DNA from: Erysipelotrichaceae bacterium
Lineage (GTDB): Bacteria; Bacillota_I; Bacilli_A; Erysipelotrichales; Erysipelotrichaceae
Assembly (NCBI GenBank): GCA_017511325.1
Contig: JAFWKS010000157.1
Span: 1 to 7,047 of the forward strand
Reading direction: 5' to 3'
Length of the DNA stretch: 7,047 nt
Below, piece by piece: positions 1 through 5,141 of the stretch (position 1 is its first letter; each line of letters opens with the position of its first letter). The notes beneath the pieces were generated by a model. The model worked only from the letters and a program-made list of their open reading frames with translations. It ran no database searches and had not been told where the DNA came from. The position numbers and the translations under genes are program-made.

Positions 1-948
1 ATTAAAGCCACAGTTTATGAAGACAATAGACAAATTAAAGTTCTGACAATACAAGACTACACTCCAATTACAGACAACCCTCATAAAAACGGGCATTCAT
101 TTATTGGAAATGAAATAAATAAATTGTATAGCCTTATAAAAGATACACAAACAATCAAATTTGATAGCGAAAAATATAGAGTATTATCAGATGATGATAT
201 TGAGCATCTTAATCTTAATGATCAGCAGGCGATAAAAATCGTTTCAAACAATCCGGAACTTTTTGCCAAGATTGCTGAATCTAATATCAAAACACAAGAT
301 ATAGTTGCTTATGCATACAGAAAAGAGCAATTAAAAGTTTTTGAGCAATTACTTAACGATTCCAGAGAGAATAAAGCAGTTAGCGAATTGAGATGGCAAA
401 AGTTCTTTGAAAATAATAAGTGGATTTTTGGATATGGACTAGGTTTTGTCTTTCTTTCGGGATTAGATGATAAAAAGTTAGAACAAGTTATTCAAGGTCA
501 CGATATAGCGCATTATGGAAAAAGAGCTGATGGCGTTATGAAGACAAGAGGCGTTATTTCGAATTTATGTTTTGTTGAGATTAAAAAGCCAAATACTGAT
601 CTACTTAAAAGACAAGAATATAGACCTGGAACATATAGCGCTTCTGATGAACTGGCGGGGGCGGTTTCTCAAGCACAGATAACTTGTGAATCAGCACTTA
701 AGTCTCTAAACGATACAATCAGGTTTTACGATAACTCGGGAAATCCTACGGGTGAAGAAGTTTTTAATATCAAACCTAAATCTTACTTAGTAATCGGAGA
801 TTTATCTCAATTCAATACACCAAACGGAATTAATTTAGATAAATATCGTTCGTTTGAATTGTTTAGAAAGAATATGATGTCACCAGAGATAATAACGTAT
901 GATGAATTATATGAAAGAGCAAAATATATAGTTGAAAGTTCAAAATAA
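1..948 (+). CDS. sduA: Shedu-type anti-phage nuclease (DUF4263), 5'-truncated by window edge
   Basis: The frame is open from base 1, so the gene starts outside the window; the in-frame TTG at 124 is not a credible start because coding continues before it. 315 residues are visible. Residues about 130-147 (LRWQKFFENNKWIFGYG) match the opening of the DUF4263/Shedu domain. A PD-(D/E)xK nuclease core follows: Asp177 in KRADG, then Glu193 and Lys195 in FVEIKKP, then the helix AGAVSQAQ with Gln224. Shedu SduA is known as a single-gene phage-defence nuclease, and the variable N-terminal part is usually the sensing region. The domain call and catalytic residues come from pattern recognition; the defence role is family knowledge. 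The gene is visibly AT-rich compared with the sensor gene at the right edge, and the repeats just downstream suggest it is part of a mobile cargo. No clear terminator follows. Confidence 0.82.
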   Translation: MKATVYEDNRQIKVLTIQDYTPITDNPHKNGHSFIGNEINKLYSLIKDTQTIKFDSEKYRVLSDDDIEHLNLNDQQAIKIVSNNPELFAKIAESNIKTQDIVAYAYRKEQLKVFEQLLNDSRENKAVSELRWQKFFENNKWIFGYGLGFVFLSGLDDKKLEQVIQGHDIAHYGKRADGVMKTRGVISNLCFVEIKKPNTDLLKRQEYRPGTYSASDELAGAVSQAQITCESALKSLNDTIRFYDNSGNPTGEEVFNIKPKSYLVIGDLSQFNTPNGINLDKYRSFELFRKNMMSPEIITYDELYERAKYIVESSK

Positions 949-1019
949 AGAATATCACAAGACCACTAGCATTAAAAAGCTTTAAGGAAACATACCAGCG
1001 GGATGATTCATTGTAAAAT

Positions 1020-1270
1020 AAAAAAGTGTCAAAAAAGTGTCAAAAATATTAAAAATGAAATCTTTAAAGAACTATTACACCTTAATACAATTGATTATGC
1101 CTATTAATAAAGCATTTTAACAAGATAAACGAAACGAATAAGATAACATCTGTGTTTCCCGACTATGAAGCCTAGAGAAGGCGAAAAGTCTGAAAAAGCC
1201 GATAAATAAAGGGTTTTTGAAAAGCTAAATCTAAAATTCTGACCACTTTGACCACAATTTGACCACAAAT
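1020..1270. other. Attachment-site-like repeat region (possible tyrosine-recombinase att)
   Basis: This is the middle of a 538-base stretch without a gene (949-1486). It holds two copies of AAAGTGTC (1023-1030 and 1034-1041), spaced 11 bp. It also holds three copies of TGACCAC (1240-1246, 1249-1255, 1260-1266), spaced 9 and 11 bp. Between the two sets lies an imperfect inverted repeat, AAAAAGCC - GATAAATAA - GGGTTTTT, near 1193-1217. Helically phased short repeats on both sides of an AT-rich inverted core resemble the arm-type and core-type sites used by integrases of Firmicutes elements. No integrase gene is in the window. The repeats are seen directly; the att reading is inference, and a plain protein-binding region is the alternative. 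Confidence 0.4.
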
Positions 1271-1317
1271 TTTTAAAAAAATTTAGAAGAAATATTGATT
1301 CATATTACATGTAAAAG

Positions 1318-1355
1318 AAAAACAAACAGAAATACTAATCTGTTTGTTTTTATTT
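1318..1355 (+). terminator. Intrinsic terminator, probably bidirectional
   Basis: A perfect 12-bp stem (AAAAACAAACAG / CTGTTTGTTTTT) with a 10-base loop is flanked by an A-run on the left and a T-rich tail on the right, so it could stop transcripts from either side. It lies between the attachment-like region and the GIY-YIG gene and would insulate that gene from upstream transcription. It is also the first part of repeat copy A. Confidence 0.6.
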
Positions 1356-1416
1356 GATACTCACATTGAGGAAAACTGTATCTTTCTTTTAGAAACATCG
1401 CAGAAAACTGCAATCA
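1318..1416. repeat. Structured intergenic repeat, copy A
   Basis: The ~97-bp segment matches copy B at 4358-4453 in the same orientation. It has three parts in order: a long hairpin (1318-1329 with 1340-1351), a short CTCA-CAT-TGAG inverted repeat (1360-1370), and a GCAG-AAAA-CTGC hairpin (1400-1411). The last block, around ACATCGCAG..AAAACTGCAATCA, is nearly identical in both copies. In the long hairpin one A-T pair of this copy is a G-C pair in copy B, a compensatory change that argues for a conserved structure. It lies in the leader of the GIY-YIG gene. Function unknown. Confidence 0.6.
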
Positions 1417-1486
1417 TATTCACAACGAACGATAGATTAAACATAACTAACACTTGGTTTGATACAATTAATTCAAAGGAGCTGCT

Positions 1487-2188
1487 ATGGGATACGTATA
1501 CATATTGACTAATCCATCATTCAGAGAAGACTGGATAAAGATCGGTAAAACCAAGAATCCGGTTAACCTGAGATCAAAGGAACTTGATAACACATCGATT
1601 CCCCTTCCTTTTGAAGTATATGCAACGATCAAAACAGAAAAGTTTAACGAACTGGAAGCAATGATCCACAGAACATTAACAAGGCTAACGGATACACGTA
1701 TCAGAAACAATAGAGAATTCTATAATATAAAACCAGAAGATGCCTTAGAACAGATTAAGGATTTCTGTAAGCTGCTTGACGATGCAGAGATAGACTGCCC
1801 AGATGAAGAAGAACCAGAAACAAAACAGAAAAAGAAAGTTATATATAAAGGTGAGTACACAGTGAAATGTGATGAAACCTTCTATTTATATCCATTCAGC
1901 GATTCTTATAAAGGGATCATGGAAGTTCGCAACACCGATGAAGGCGATGAGTACATCCTTAAAGAAGGATCGGTAATCGATCCCAACTTATATACGAATA
2001 TAAACAATATCAGAAGATCCAGAGACAGGCACAAGGATTCTTTGAGCAACAACGTTGTTATCAAGGATATTGTATTCAAGAGTCCATCAGGCGCCGGAGA
2101 TTTTGTAAGAGGAAGAGCAATAAATGGAAAGATCTACTGGCAGACAGAAGATGGCATCTCAATACACGACTTCATTCGCTATTTATGA
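1487..2188 (+). CDS. GIY-YIG nuclease family protein with C-terminal DUF4357-like domain
   Basis: A 233-residue protein whose ATG sits 5 bases after a strong AAAGGAG. The N-terminal ~95 residues look like the T5orf172/MUG113 branch of GIY-YIG: VYI (4-6), KIG (18-20) in WIKIGKT, Arg29, Glu57 with His61 in ELEAMIH, and RNNREFY (73-79). After an acidic, lysine-rich linker (about 100-118), residues about 155-228 resemble DUF4357: DEYILKEGS, then SPSGAGDFVRGRAINGKIYW, then EDG. GIY-YIG folds cut or nick DNA; members with DUF4357 are common in phages, mobile elements and some restriction loci, usually without a proven role. There is no methyltransferase or other restriction subunit beside it. The family assignment is firm and the function open; a solo DNA-processing or defence protein is the most reasonable guess. 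Confidence 0.88.
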   Translation: MGYVYILTNPSFREDWIKIGKTKNPVNLRSKELDNTSIPLPFEVYATIKTEKFNELEAMIHRTLTRLTDTRIRNNREFYNIKPEDALEQIKDFCKLLDDAEIDCPDEEEPETKQKKKVIYKGEYTVKCDETFYLYPFSDSYKGIMEVRNTDEGDEYILKEGSVIDPNLYTNINNIRRSRDRHKDSLSNNVVIKDIVFKSPSGAGDFVRGRAINGKIYWQTEDGISIHDFIRYL

Positions 2189-2268
2189 ATGAGAAATACC
2201 TAAGCTAAAAGTTAAATACATTGATTTATATAATCATTTCATCAAATATGGATTAACAGGAGAATGAA

Positions 2269-2397
2269 ATGCAACTGATAGTTTTAGAAGAAACTCAAGA
2301 AGAAAAAGAAGAACTTGACCGTTACTTCAACAGATATCCGCAACCAGATGATGCAGATATTGAAGAATATAACAAAGAATGGTCAAAAACAACTTAA
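2269..2397 (+). CDS. Small acidic protein, 42 residues, unknown function
   Basis: The ATG at 2269 follows AGGAG (2258-2262) at a good 6-base spacing, and the stop TAA is immediately followed by an intrinsic terminator, so this looks like a real short gene. The protein begins MQLIVLEE and is rich in Glu and Asp (EETQEEKEELDRYF, then PDDADIEEYNKEW). It has no signal peptide, membrane segment or double-glycine motif, and no family is recognised. It lies 80 bases after the GIY-YIG gene in the same direction and could be its accessory or inhibitor; that is only a neighbourhood argument. A perfect TATAAT at 2229-2234 could give it its own transcript, but no matching -35 box is evident. Confidence 0.5.
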   Translation: MQLIVLEETQEEKEELDRYFNRYPQPDDADIEEYNKEWSKTT

Positions 2398-2402
2398 AAG
2401 AA

Positions 2403-2430
2403 GAAAACGGTGTATAGCCGTTTTTCTTTT
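2403..2430 (+). terminator. Intrinsic terminator after the 42-residue gene
   Basis: Stem GAAAACGG (2403-2410) pairs with CCGTTTTT (2418-2425), closed by a G-U pair, across a 7-base loop. The right arm runs into a T-rich tail to 2430. It ends the GIY-YIG / small-protein unit. Confidence 0.65.
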
Positions 2431-2558
2431 AAAAAGAAAAGATGTTGTTTTAAGAAGCAATATCTTACTTTAAGTTTATCATTTATACTGCATTTGCATA
2501 AGCCACCTGTAATTTCCGGATGACTCTTTTTTCTGCCGGCTCTCTTCCCTGTATCGTA

Positions 2559-2564
2559 TATAAT
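2559..2564 (+). promoter_or_regulatory. Possible -10 box for the peptide pair
   Basis: A perfect TATAAT lies 21 bases before the start codon of the first double-glycine peptide gene, downstream of the terminator at 2403-2430. No good -35 hexamer is seen at 16-18 bp upstream, so the promoter may depend on an activator, or the match may be chance. The implied 5' leader would be short (about 15 bases). Confidence 0.3.
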
Positions 2565-2585
2565 TATGTTAGGAAAATATTAATC

Positions 2586-2876
2586 ATGGCGGAAAACAAC
2601 AAAATCGAAAACGAAAAAAACCTTAAAGATAAGGACCTTGATAAAGTATCCGGTGGTGGTTTCTTCTCTGATCATACAGACGAAGAATATAAAGCCGCAG
2701 GGGTTGAACTTGTTTTTGCTAACTGGTTCGGAAACTGGGGATATAAATTCCAGGGAGTTGAAATCGACCTTAAAAAGGCAAATGCATTGGTCAAATTCTA
2801 TCAAAACTTTGGCAGACCAGCTGAATCAATAACTGAATGCTACAGATATTATAGAAATGAGATGGACTCAATATAA
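2586..2876 (+). CDS. Double-glycine leader peptide 1 (bacteriocin-like precursor)
   Basis: A 96-residue precursor. The frame extends upstream, but ATG 2586 is preferred because it gives a normal leader and has AGGA (2571-2574) upstream, though at a long 11-base spacing. The leader is 24 residues, ending LKDKDLDKVSGG, the pattern cut by C39 peptidases of bacteriocin ABC exporters. The ~72-residue core is aromatic and has one Cys: GGFFSDHT at its start, NWFGNWGYKF near the middle, and CYRYYRNEMDSI at the C-terminus. A third Gly after GG leaves the exact cut ambiguous. It forms a tight pair with the next gene (19-base gap), suggesting a two-peptide product. No GxxxG-rich helix typical of class IIb bacteriocins is obvious, and the core is longer than usual. 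Function (antimicrobial, signal or other secreted protein) is inferred only from the leader. Confidence 0.82.
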   Translation: MAENNKIENEKNLKDKDLDKVSGGGFFSDHTDEEYKAAGVELVFANWFGNWGYKFQGVEIDLKKANALVKFYQNFGRPAESITECYRYYRNEMDSI

Positions 2877-2895
2877 AATAGGAGAGGATAAAAAA

Positions 2896-3246
2896 ATGAA
2901 CGAAAAGAACAAAAATTACATTAATGATGAAGAATTGGAAAAAGTTTCCGGTGGTGCACTTTTGAAGTCAGACAAAGAATGGGTAGACGAGCAGCTTTGG
3001 CCGTTTATCGAAAACTGGGGATCATGGAACGATGTTGTAGATTCACTTTTCCCAGATGTACTTGAAAATTACTGCAAGAAAGTGAATTCAACTCCGGGAC
3101 GCACTGCGAGCCACATGAACATCACCCCTAAAGAATTGGATGATTATATGATGCAGAGATTCTTTGATCTTGGAGAAGCATACATTAATAATAAAGGCAG
3201 AAGACCTAGACCAGAGGATTTACCATTAACCGTAGTACCACACTAA
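2896..3246 (+). CDS. Double-glycine leader peptide 2
   Basis: A 116-residue precursor with a strong AGGAGAGG (2880-2887) 8 bases before ATG 2896; that site decides the start over the upstream in-frame ATG at 2857, which lies inside the previous gene. The leader is 20 residues, ending NDEELEKVSGG, a textbook double-glycine leader. The ~96-residue core begins ALLKSDKEW, has a Trp-rich stretch (LWPFIENWGSWNDVV), one Cys, and a basic, Pro-rich tail (NNKGRRPRPEDL). That is about twice the usual length of class II bacteriocin cores. It shares an aromatic NW..W motif with peptide 1 but little else. It is cotranscribed with peptide 1 and ended by the strong terminator at 3306-3355. No immunity-like membrane gene follows. 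Confidence 0.87.
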   Translation: MNEKNKNYINDEELEKVSGGALLKSDKEWVDEQLWPFIENWGSWNDVVDSLFPDVLENYCKKVNSTPGRTASHMNITPKELDDYMMQRFFDLGEAYINNKGRRPRPEDLPLTVVPH

Positions 3247-3305
3247 TAAATAGGCGATATATACTTCAATAATGTTTAACAGCTAAAACAGTATGAAGCA
3301 ATCAA

Positions 3306-3355
3306 AATCACATTCCTATCGTTAATTCAAGAAGGAATGTGATTAATATTTTTTT
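3306..3355 (+). terminator. Strong intrinsic terminator after peptide 2
   Basis: A perfect 12-bp stem (AATCACATTCCT 3306-3317 with AGGAATGTGATT 3333-3344) has a 15-base loop and is followed by AATA and a run of seven T. It closes the peptide 1-2 operon. Confidence 0.85.
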
Positions 3356-3361
3356 GCACAA

Positions 3362-3583
3362 GTGTTAAAGGGGGCGAGGATTGTTCTCTTTTATCGGATG
3401 TTTAAGGGGATCAAGCAGGTTGAGTTTTGTGAGCGATTCAAAGTTTCAACGAATCTGCACAACAGGCTGAGGAATGACGGAAACGTCAGTATGAGTACGA
3501 TCATAAAGCTGATGGAAGATCTCGGAACCAGTGATTATCGCGATGTGATTGAAATCATTGCTGTAAAGGATGATCGTTATTAG
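3362..3583 (+). CDS. Small HTH (XRE-like) protein, possibly a remnant
   Basis: A 73-residue frame starting at GTG 3362. Residues about 7-55 have the spacing of a lambda-repressor/XRE helix-turn-helix: an initial helix (RIVLFYRMF), then GIKQVEFCERFKVSTNLHNRLRN as the helix-turn-helix, then STIIKLMEDLG as a fourth helix. If real it would bind DNA and could regulate nearby peptide genes. Doubts: the GTG lies only seven bases after the T-run of the preceding terminator and has no ribosome site, and the internal ATG at 3398 would remove helix 1. It could therefore be leaderless, start elsewhere, or be a truncated regulator. A clean terminator follows. Confidence 0.45.
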   Translation: MLKGARIVLFYRMFKGIKQVEFCERFKVSTNLHNRLRNDGNVSMSTIIKLMEDLGTSDYRDVIEIIAVKDDRY

Positions 3584-3616
3584 CAACATTGCTTTTACGA
3601 AAGAAAAGAACTCCAG

Positions 3617-3656
3617 AAAAGACCGGCTGTCCATATTATTGGACAACCGGTCTTTT
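3617..3656 (+). terminator. Intrinsic terminator downstream of the HTH ORF
   Basis: A GC-rich 15-bp stem with one internal C/A mismatch (AAAAGACCGG-C-TGTCC with GGACA-A-CCGGTCTTTT) and an 8-base loop. A and T runs at both ends allow it to act in both directions. Confidence 0.75.
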
Positions 3657-3786
3657 CAAATAATTTAGTATTCAATTGAAAATGATAAGTAAAATACAAA
3701 CCGAAGCTAGTCGTAAAAAAATCGTTTTGTTATTCAACATTTACAAGAATAGTATTAGCAATGTAAAGAAAGGATAGGTAAAAAGA

Positions 3787-3927
3787 GTGAATTACAAGAC
3801 TACTACAATCAGAGACTTAATCAACGATGCCAAAGAAAGAGGCTTTGAGGCAACCAACACATTAAAGGAACTTGTTTCTACAACGACCGTTGATGAAGAC
3901 GGTAAAGAATATGGCTTATCTCATTAG
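3787..3927 (+). CDS. Hypothetical 46-residue protein, GTG start
   Basis: A short frame with GTG 3787 preceded by AAAGGATAGG (3769-3778), a reasonable ribosome site. The protein has TTTIRDLINDAKERGF near its N-terminus and ends DEDGKEYGLSH. It is hydrophilic, with no membrane segment and no double-glycine motif; no family is recognised. It stops 18 bases before the end of the convergent peptide gene on the minus strand. It may be a real small protein or the 5' stub of a longer gene cut when the peptide gene arrived. No terminator is seen between the convergent ends. Confidence 0.38.
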   Translation: MNYKTTTIRDLINDAKERGFEATNTLKELVSTTTVDEDGKEYGLSH

Positions 3928-3945
3928 CATCGATGTTTCTATCAG

Positions 3946-4281
3946 CTATTCTGAATCATCATTAGAAAACGTGGCCCAGAATTTCTTGCCACATTTTTGG
4001 CATCTTACCTCAACATCAGGCCAGAGATCGCCAAAGATACTGCCGGGCCTGGTAGCTCCTGTTTTTTTCCATTGGTGCCGACTGTCCCAGGAATTTGGAC
4101 AGTCGGGGCTTACTGCTGATTCTGTGGCCTTTTTATACCAGTCAACGATGTCGTCAAAAACATTTCCGCCTGATATGGTTGTCAGTTCATCATCATTTAA
4201 AGATGCTTTTTTTGCGATCATTTTTTCTGCCTGCTCCATTGTGAGTTCTTTGCCGTTTTCCTTGGCTTTTGAAACAAGCAT
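3946..4281 (-). CDS. Double-glycine leader peptide 3 with zinc-ribbon-like core
   Basis: Read on the minus strand from ATG 4281: 111 residues. The frame is open further upstream to a TTG at 4374, but that stretch runs through a terminator hairpin and encodes an implausible hydrophobic run, so it is excluded. The ribosome site for ATG 4281 is weak, and starts at residues 15 or 21 are possible. The leader ends ASLNDDELTTISGG (GG at 38-39). The 72-residue core has Cys, His and Cys pair in the order DCPNSWDSRHQW .. RCQKCGKKFW, a pattern like a single zinc ribbon or knuckle, unusual for a bacteriocin. A zinc-bound or disulfide-bonded secreted mini-protein is a fair guess. It shares no core similarity with the other four peptides and likely has its own transcript, since a terminator lies upstream. 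Confidence 0.78.
   Translation of the reverse strand: MLVSKAKENGKELTMEQAEKMIAKKASLNDDELTTISGGNVFDDIVDWYKKATESAVSPDCPNSWDSRHQWKKTGATRPGSIFGDLWPDVEVRCQKCGKKFWATFSNDDSE
4078..4106. repeat. Perfect 10-bp inverted repeat inside peptide gene 3
   Basis: CCGACTGTCC (4078-4087) and GGACAGTCGG (4097-4106) are exact reverse complements separated by 9 bases. They lie in the coding sequence for the start of the Cys/His motif (SPDCPNSWDSR). It would form a stable mRNA hairpin. Whether it is a regulatory site, a recombination scar or chance cannot be told here. Confidence 0.5.
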
Positions 4282-4350
4282 TGAGGTACAAAGGCAGGAA
4301 TAATAAGAACAGATCAGCAAAAAAATAGAACCAGCCAAAGAAATATATAA

Positions 4351-4385
4351 AAAAAACAACAAGCAGAAACTCAATTCTGCTTGTT
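4351..4385 (-). terminator. Intrinsic terminator downstream of peptide gene 4 (minus strand)
   Basis: An 11-bp perfect stem (AACAAGCAGAA 4358-4368 with TTCTGCTTGTT 4375-4385) with a 6-base loop, followed on the minus strand by G and a run of T. It ends transcripts coming from 4899-4534 and separates them from peptide gene 3. It is also the hairpin part of repeat copy B. Confidence 0.7.
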
Positions 4386-4453
4386 TATAATTTGGTCCTC
4401 ACCTTGAGTAAAACAGCATCTACATTCAGAACATCGCAGGAAAACTGCAATCA
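4358..4453. repeat. Structured intergenic repeat, copy B
   Basis: Second copy of the element at 1318-1416, in the same orientation about 3 kb away. It has the same order of parts: long hairpin (4358-4385), CTCA-CCT-TGAG (4398-4408), and GCAG-GAAAA-CTGC (4436-4448), ending CAATCA. Sequence between the hairpins has drifted, while the hairpins keep pairing through compensatory changes. Here it forms the 3' region of minus-strand peptide gene 4. The gene-free stretch 4282-4533 holds this element and nothing else that I can support. Confidence 0.6.
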
Positions 4454-4533
4454 AATTTGAAATGAATCACTTACCATAAAATGAATTTGAATATAGAGGT
4501 TCATCATAATTTAATGCGAAAAACAGGATGTTA

Positions 4534-4899
4534 TTATCGTTTTCCGTAGTTTCTGATGATGTGCAATACCTGTTCCTGACTCATATTTAAAAAGTTGGTT
4601 GCGCTTTTATATTTGTTTCCGGAACCTGCACCCATGCCATCGCGGAAGGACGAATCTATTCCCAGCTTTTTCAAAACTTCCATAGCTGCACAGAAACACA
4701 GATCGCTTTCATCTTCAATATCCCATCCGCATACTTCAGTAAGCGCATCGTTCCACATAGCAGAAAGACTAGGATTAGCTACGATCGCATCTACAACATC
4801 CCAGGATTCCTGGCTGCTTCCGCCTCTGACCTTTTTAAGTTTATCAAGATCAAGAAGATTTTCTTTTGCTTTTTCTTTCAATTTCATTTCGATTGCCAT
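4534..4899 (-). CDS. Double-glycine leader peptide 4
   Basis: Minus strand, ATG 4899, 121 residues. CGAGGAGA lies just upstream, but with a short 2-3 base gap to the ATG. The frame also opens at ATG 4980, which would add 27 residues unlike any peptide leader, so 4899 is preferred with moderate confidence. The leader is 27 residues and lysine-rich, ending LLDLDKLKKVRGG, with Arg in place of the usual Ser before GG. The ~94-residue core has three Cys (EVCGWD and LCFCAAM), a DGMGAGSGNKY segment, and a C-terminal helix-like part ending RNYGKR. The Cys could form a disulfide after export. No homology to the other cores is visible. It is divergent from peptide gene 5, with a 242-base shared upstream region. 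Confidence 0.78.
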   Translation of the reverse strand: MAIEMKLKEKAKENLLDLDKLKKVRGGSSQESWDVVDAIVANPSLSAMWNDALTEVCGWDIEDESDLCFCAAMEVLKKLGIDSSFRDGMGAGSGNKYKSATNFLNMSQEQVLHIIRNYGKR

Positions 4900-4936
4900 G
4901 TCTCCTCGTTTTTTCTGATCCAAACTTTGAAGCCGC

Positions 4937-4963
4937 ATGTTTCGTATGTTGCTTACGAAGCAT
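4937..4963. promoter_or_regulatory. Inverted repeat upstream of peptide gene 4 (operator or leader hairpin)
   Basis: ATGTTTCGTA and TACGAAGCAT pair over 10 bp (one G-T wobble) around a 7-base loop, 38 bases upstream of the chosen start of peptide gene 4 and downstream of the candidate -10 box at 5004-5009. It would fold in the 5' leader of that mRNA or serve as a dyad operator. No known operator is recognised. Confidence 0.35.
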
Positions 4964-5003
4964 ATGACTGCTTCCTTCATAAGCCTGAACCCTATTTTTC
5001 ATT

Positions 5004-5009
5004 ATTATA
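5004..5009 (-). promoter_or_regulatory. Possible -10 box for peptide gene 4
   Basis: On the minus strand this reads TATAAT exactly. The best upstream hexamer is TTGCTT at a short 15-bp spacing, only a partial -35 match. It would give a leader of roughly 95 bases containing the hairpin at 4937-4963. Confidence 0.35.
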
Positions 5010-5141
5010 CTTTATACGATGTGCAAGCAAAAAACAGCAGGAGATTAAGACGTCCTGTAATATTATTTGCTATAGAAGGTGATCATTTTCGACTTAATGT
5101 TCAGTCGCAAGATCGTAAACATCAGGAAAGGAGCGTTAACA

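Noticed and set aside
124..948. TTG at 124 as start of the Shedu gene
   Set aside because: The frame is open and protein-like back to base 1, so the true start is upstream of the window.
1020..1270. CRISPR array
   Set aside because: The repeats are only 7-8 bp and 9-11 bp apart, with no room for spacers.
3872..4303. 143-codon plus-strand frame opposite peptide gene 3
   Set aside because: Shadow of the minus-strand gene; Ser/Phe-rich composition, and it overlaps the 46-residue frame in another phase.
4282..4374. N-terminal extension of peptide 3 to a TTG, giving a hydrophobic signal-like segment
   Set aside because: It reads through the arms and T-run of a terminator hairpin; the hydrophobic run comes from the T-rich sequence, and there is no ribosome site.
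4595..4918. 107-codon plus-strand frame opposite peptide gene 4
   Set aside because: Antisense shadow with no ribosome site; the minus strand carries the leader motif.
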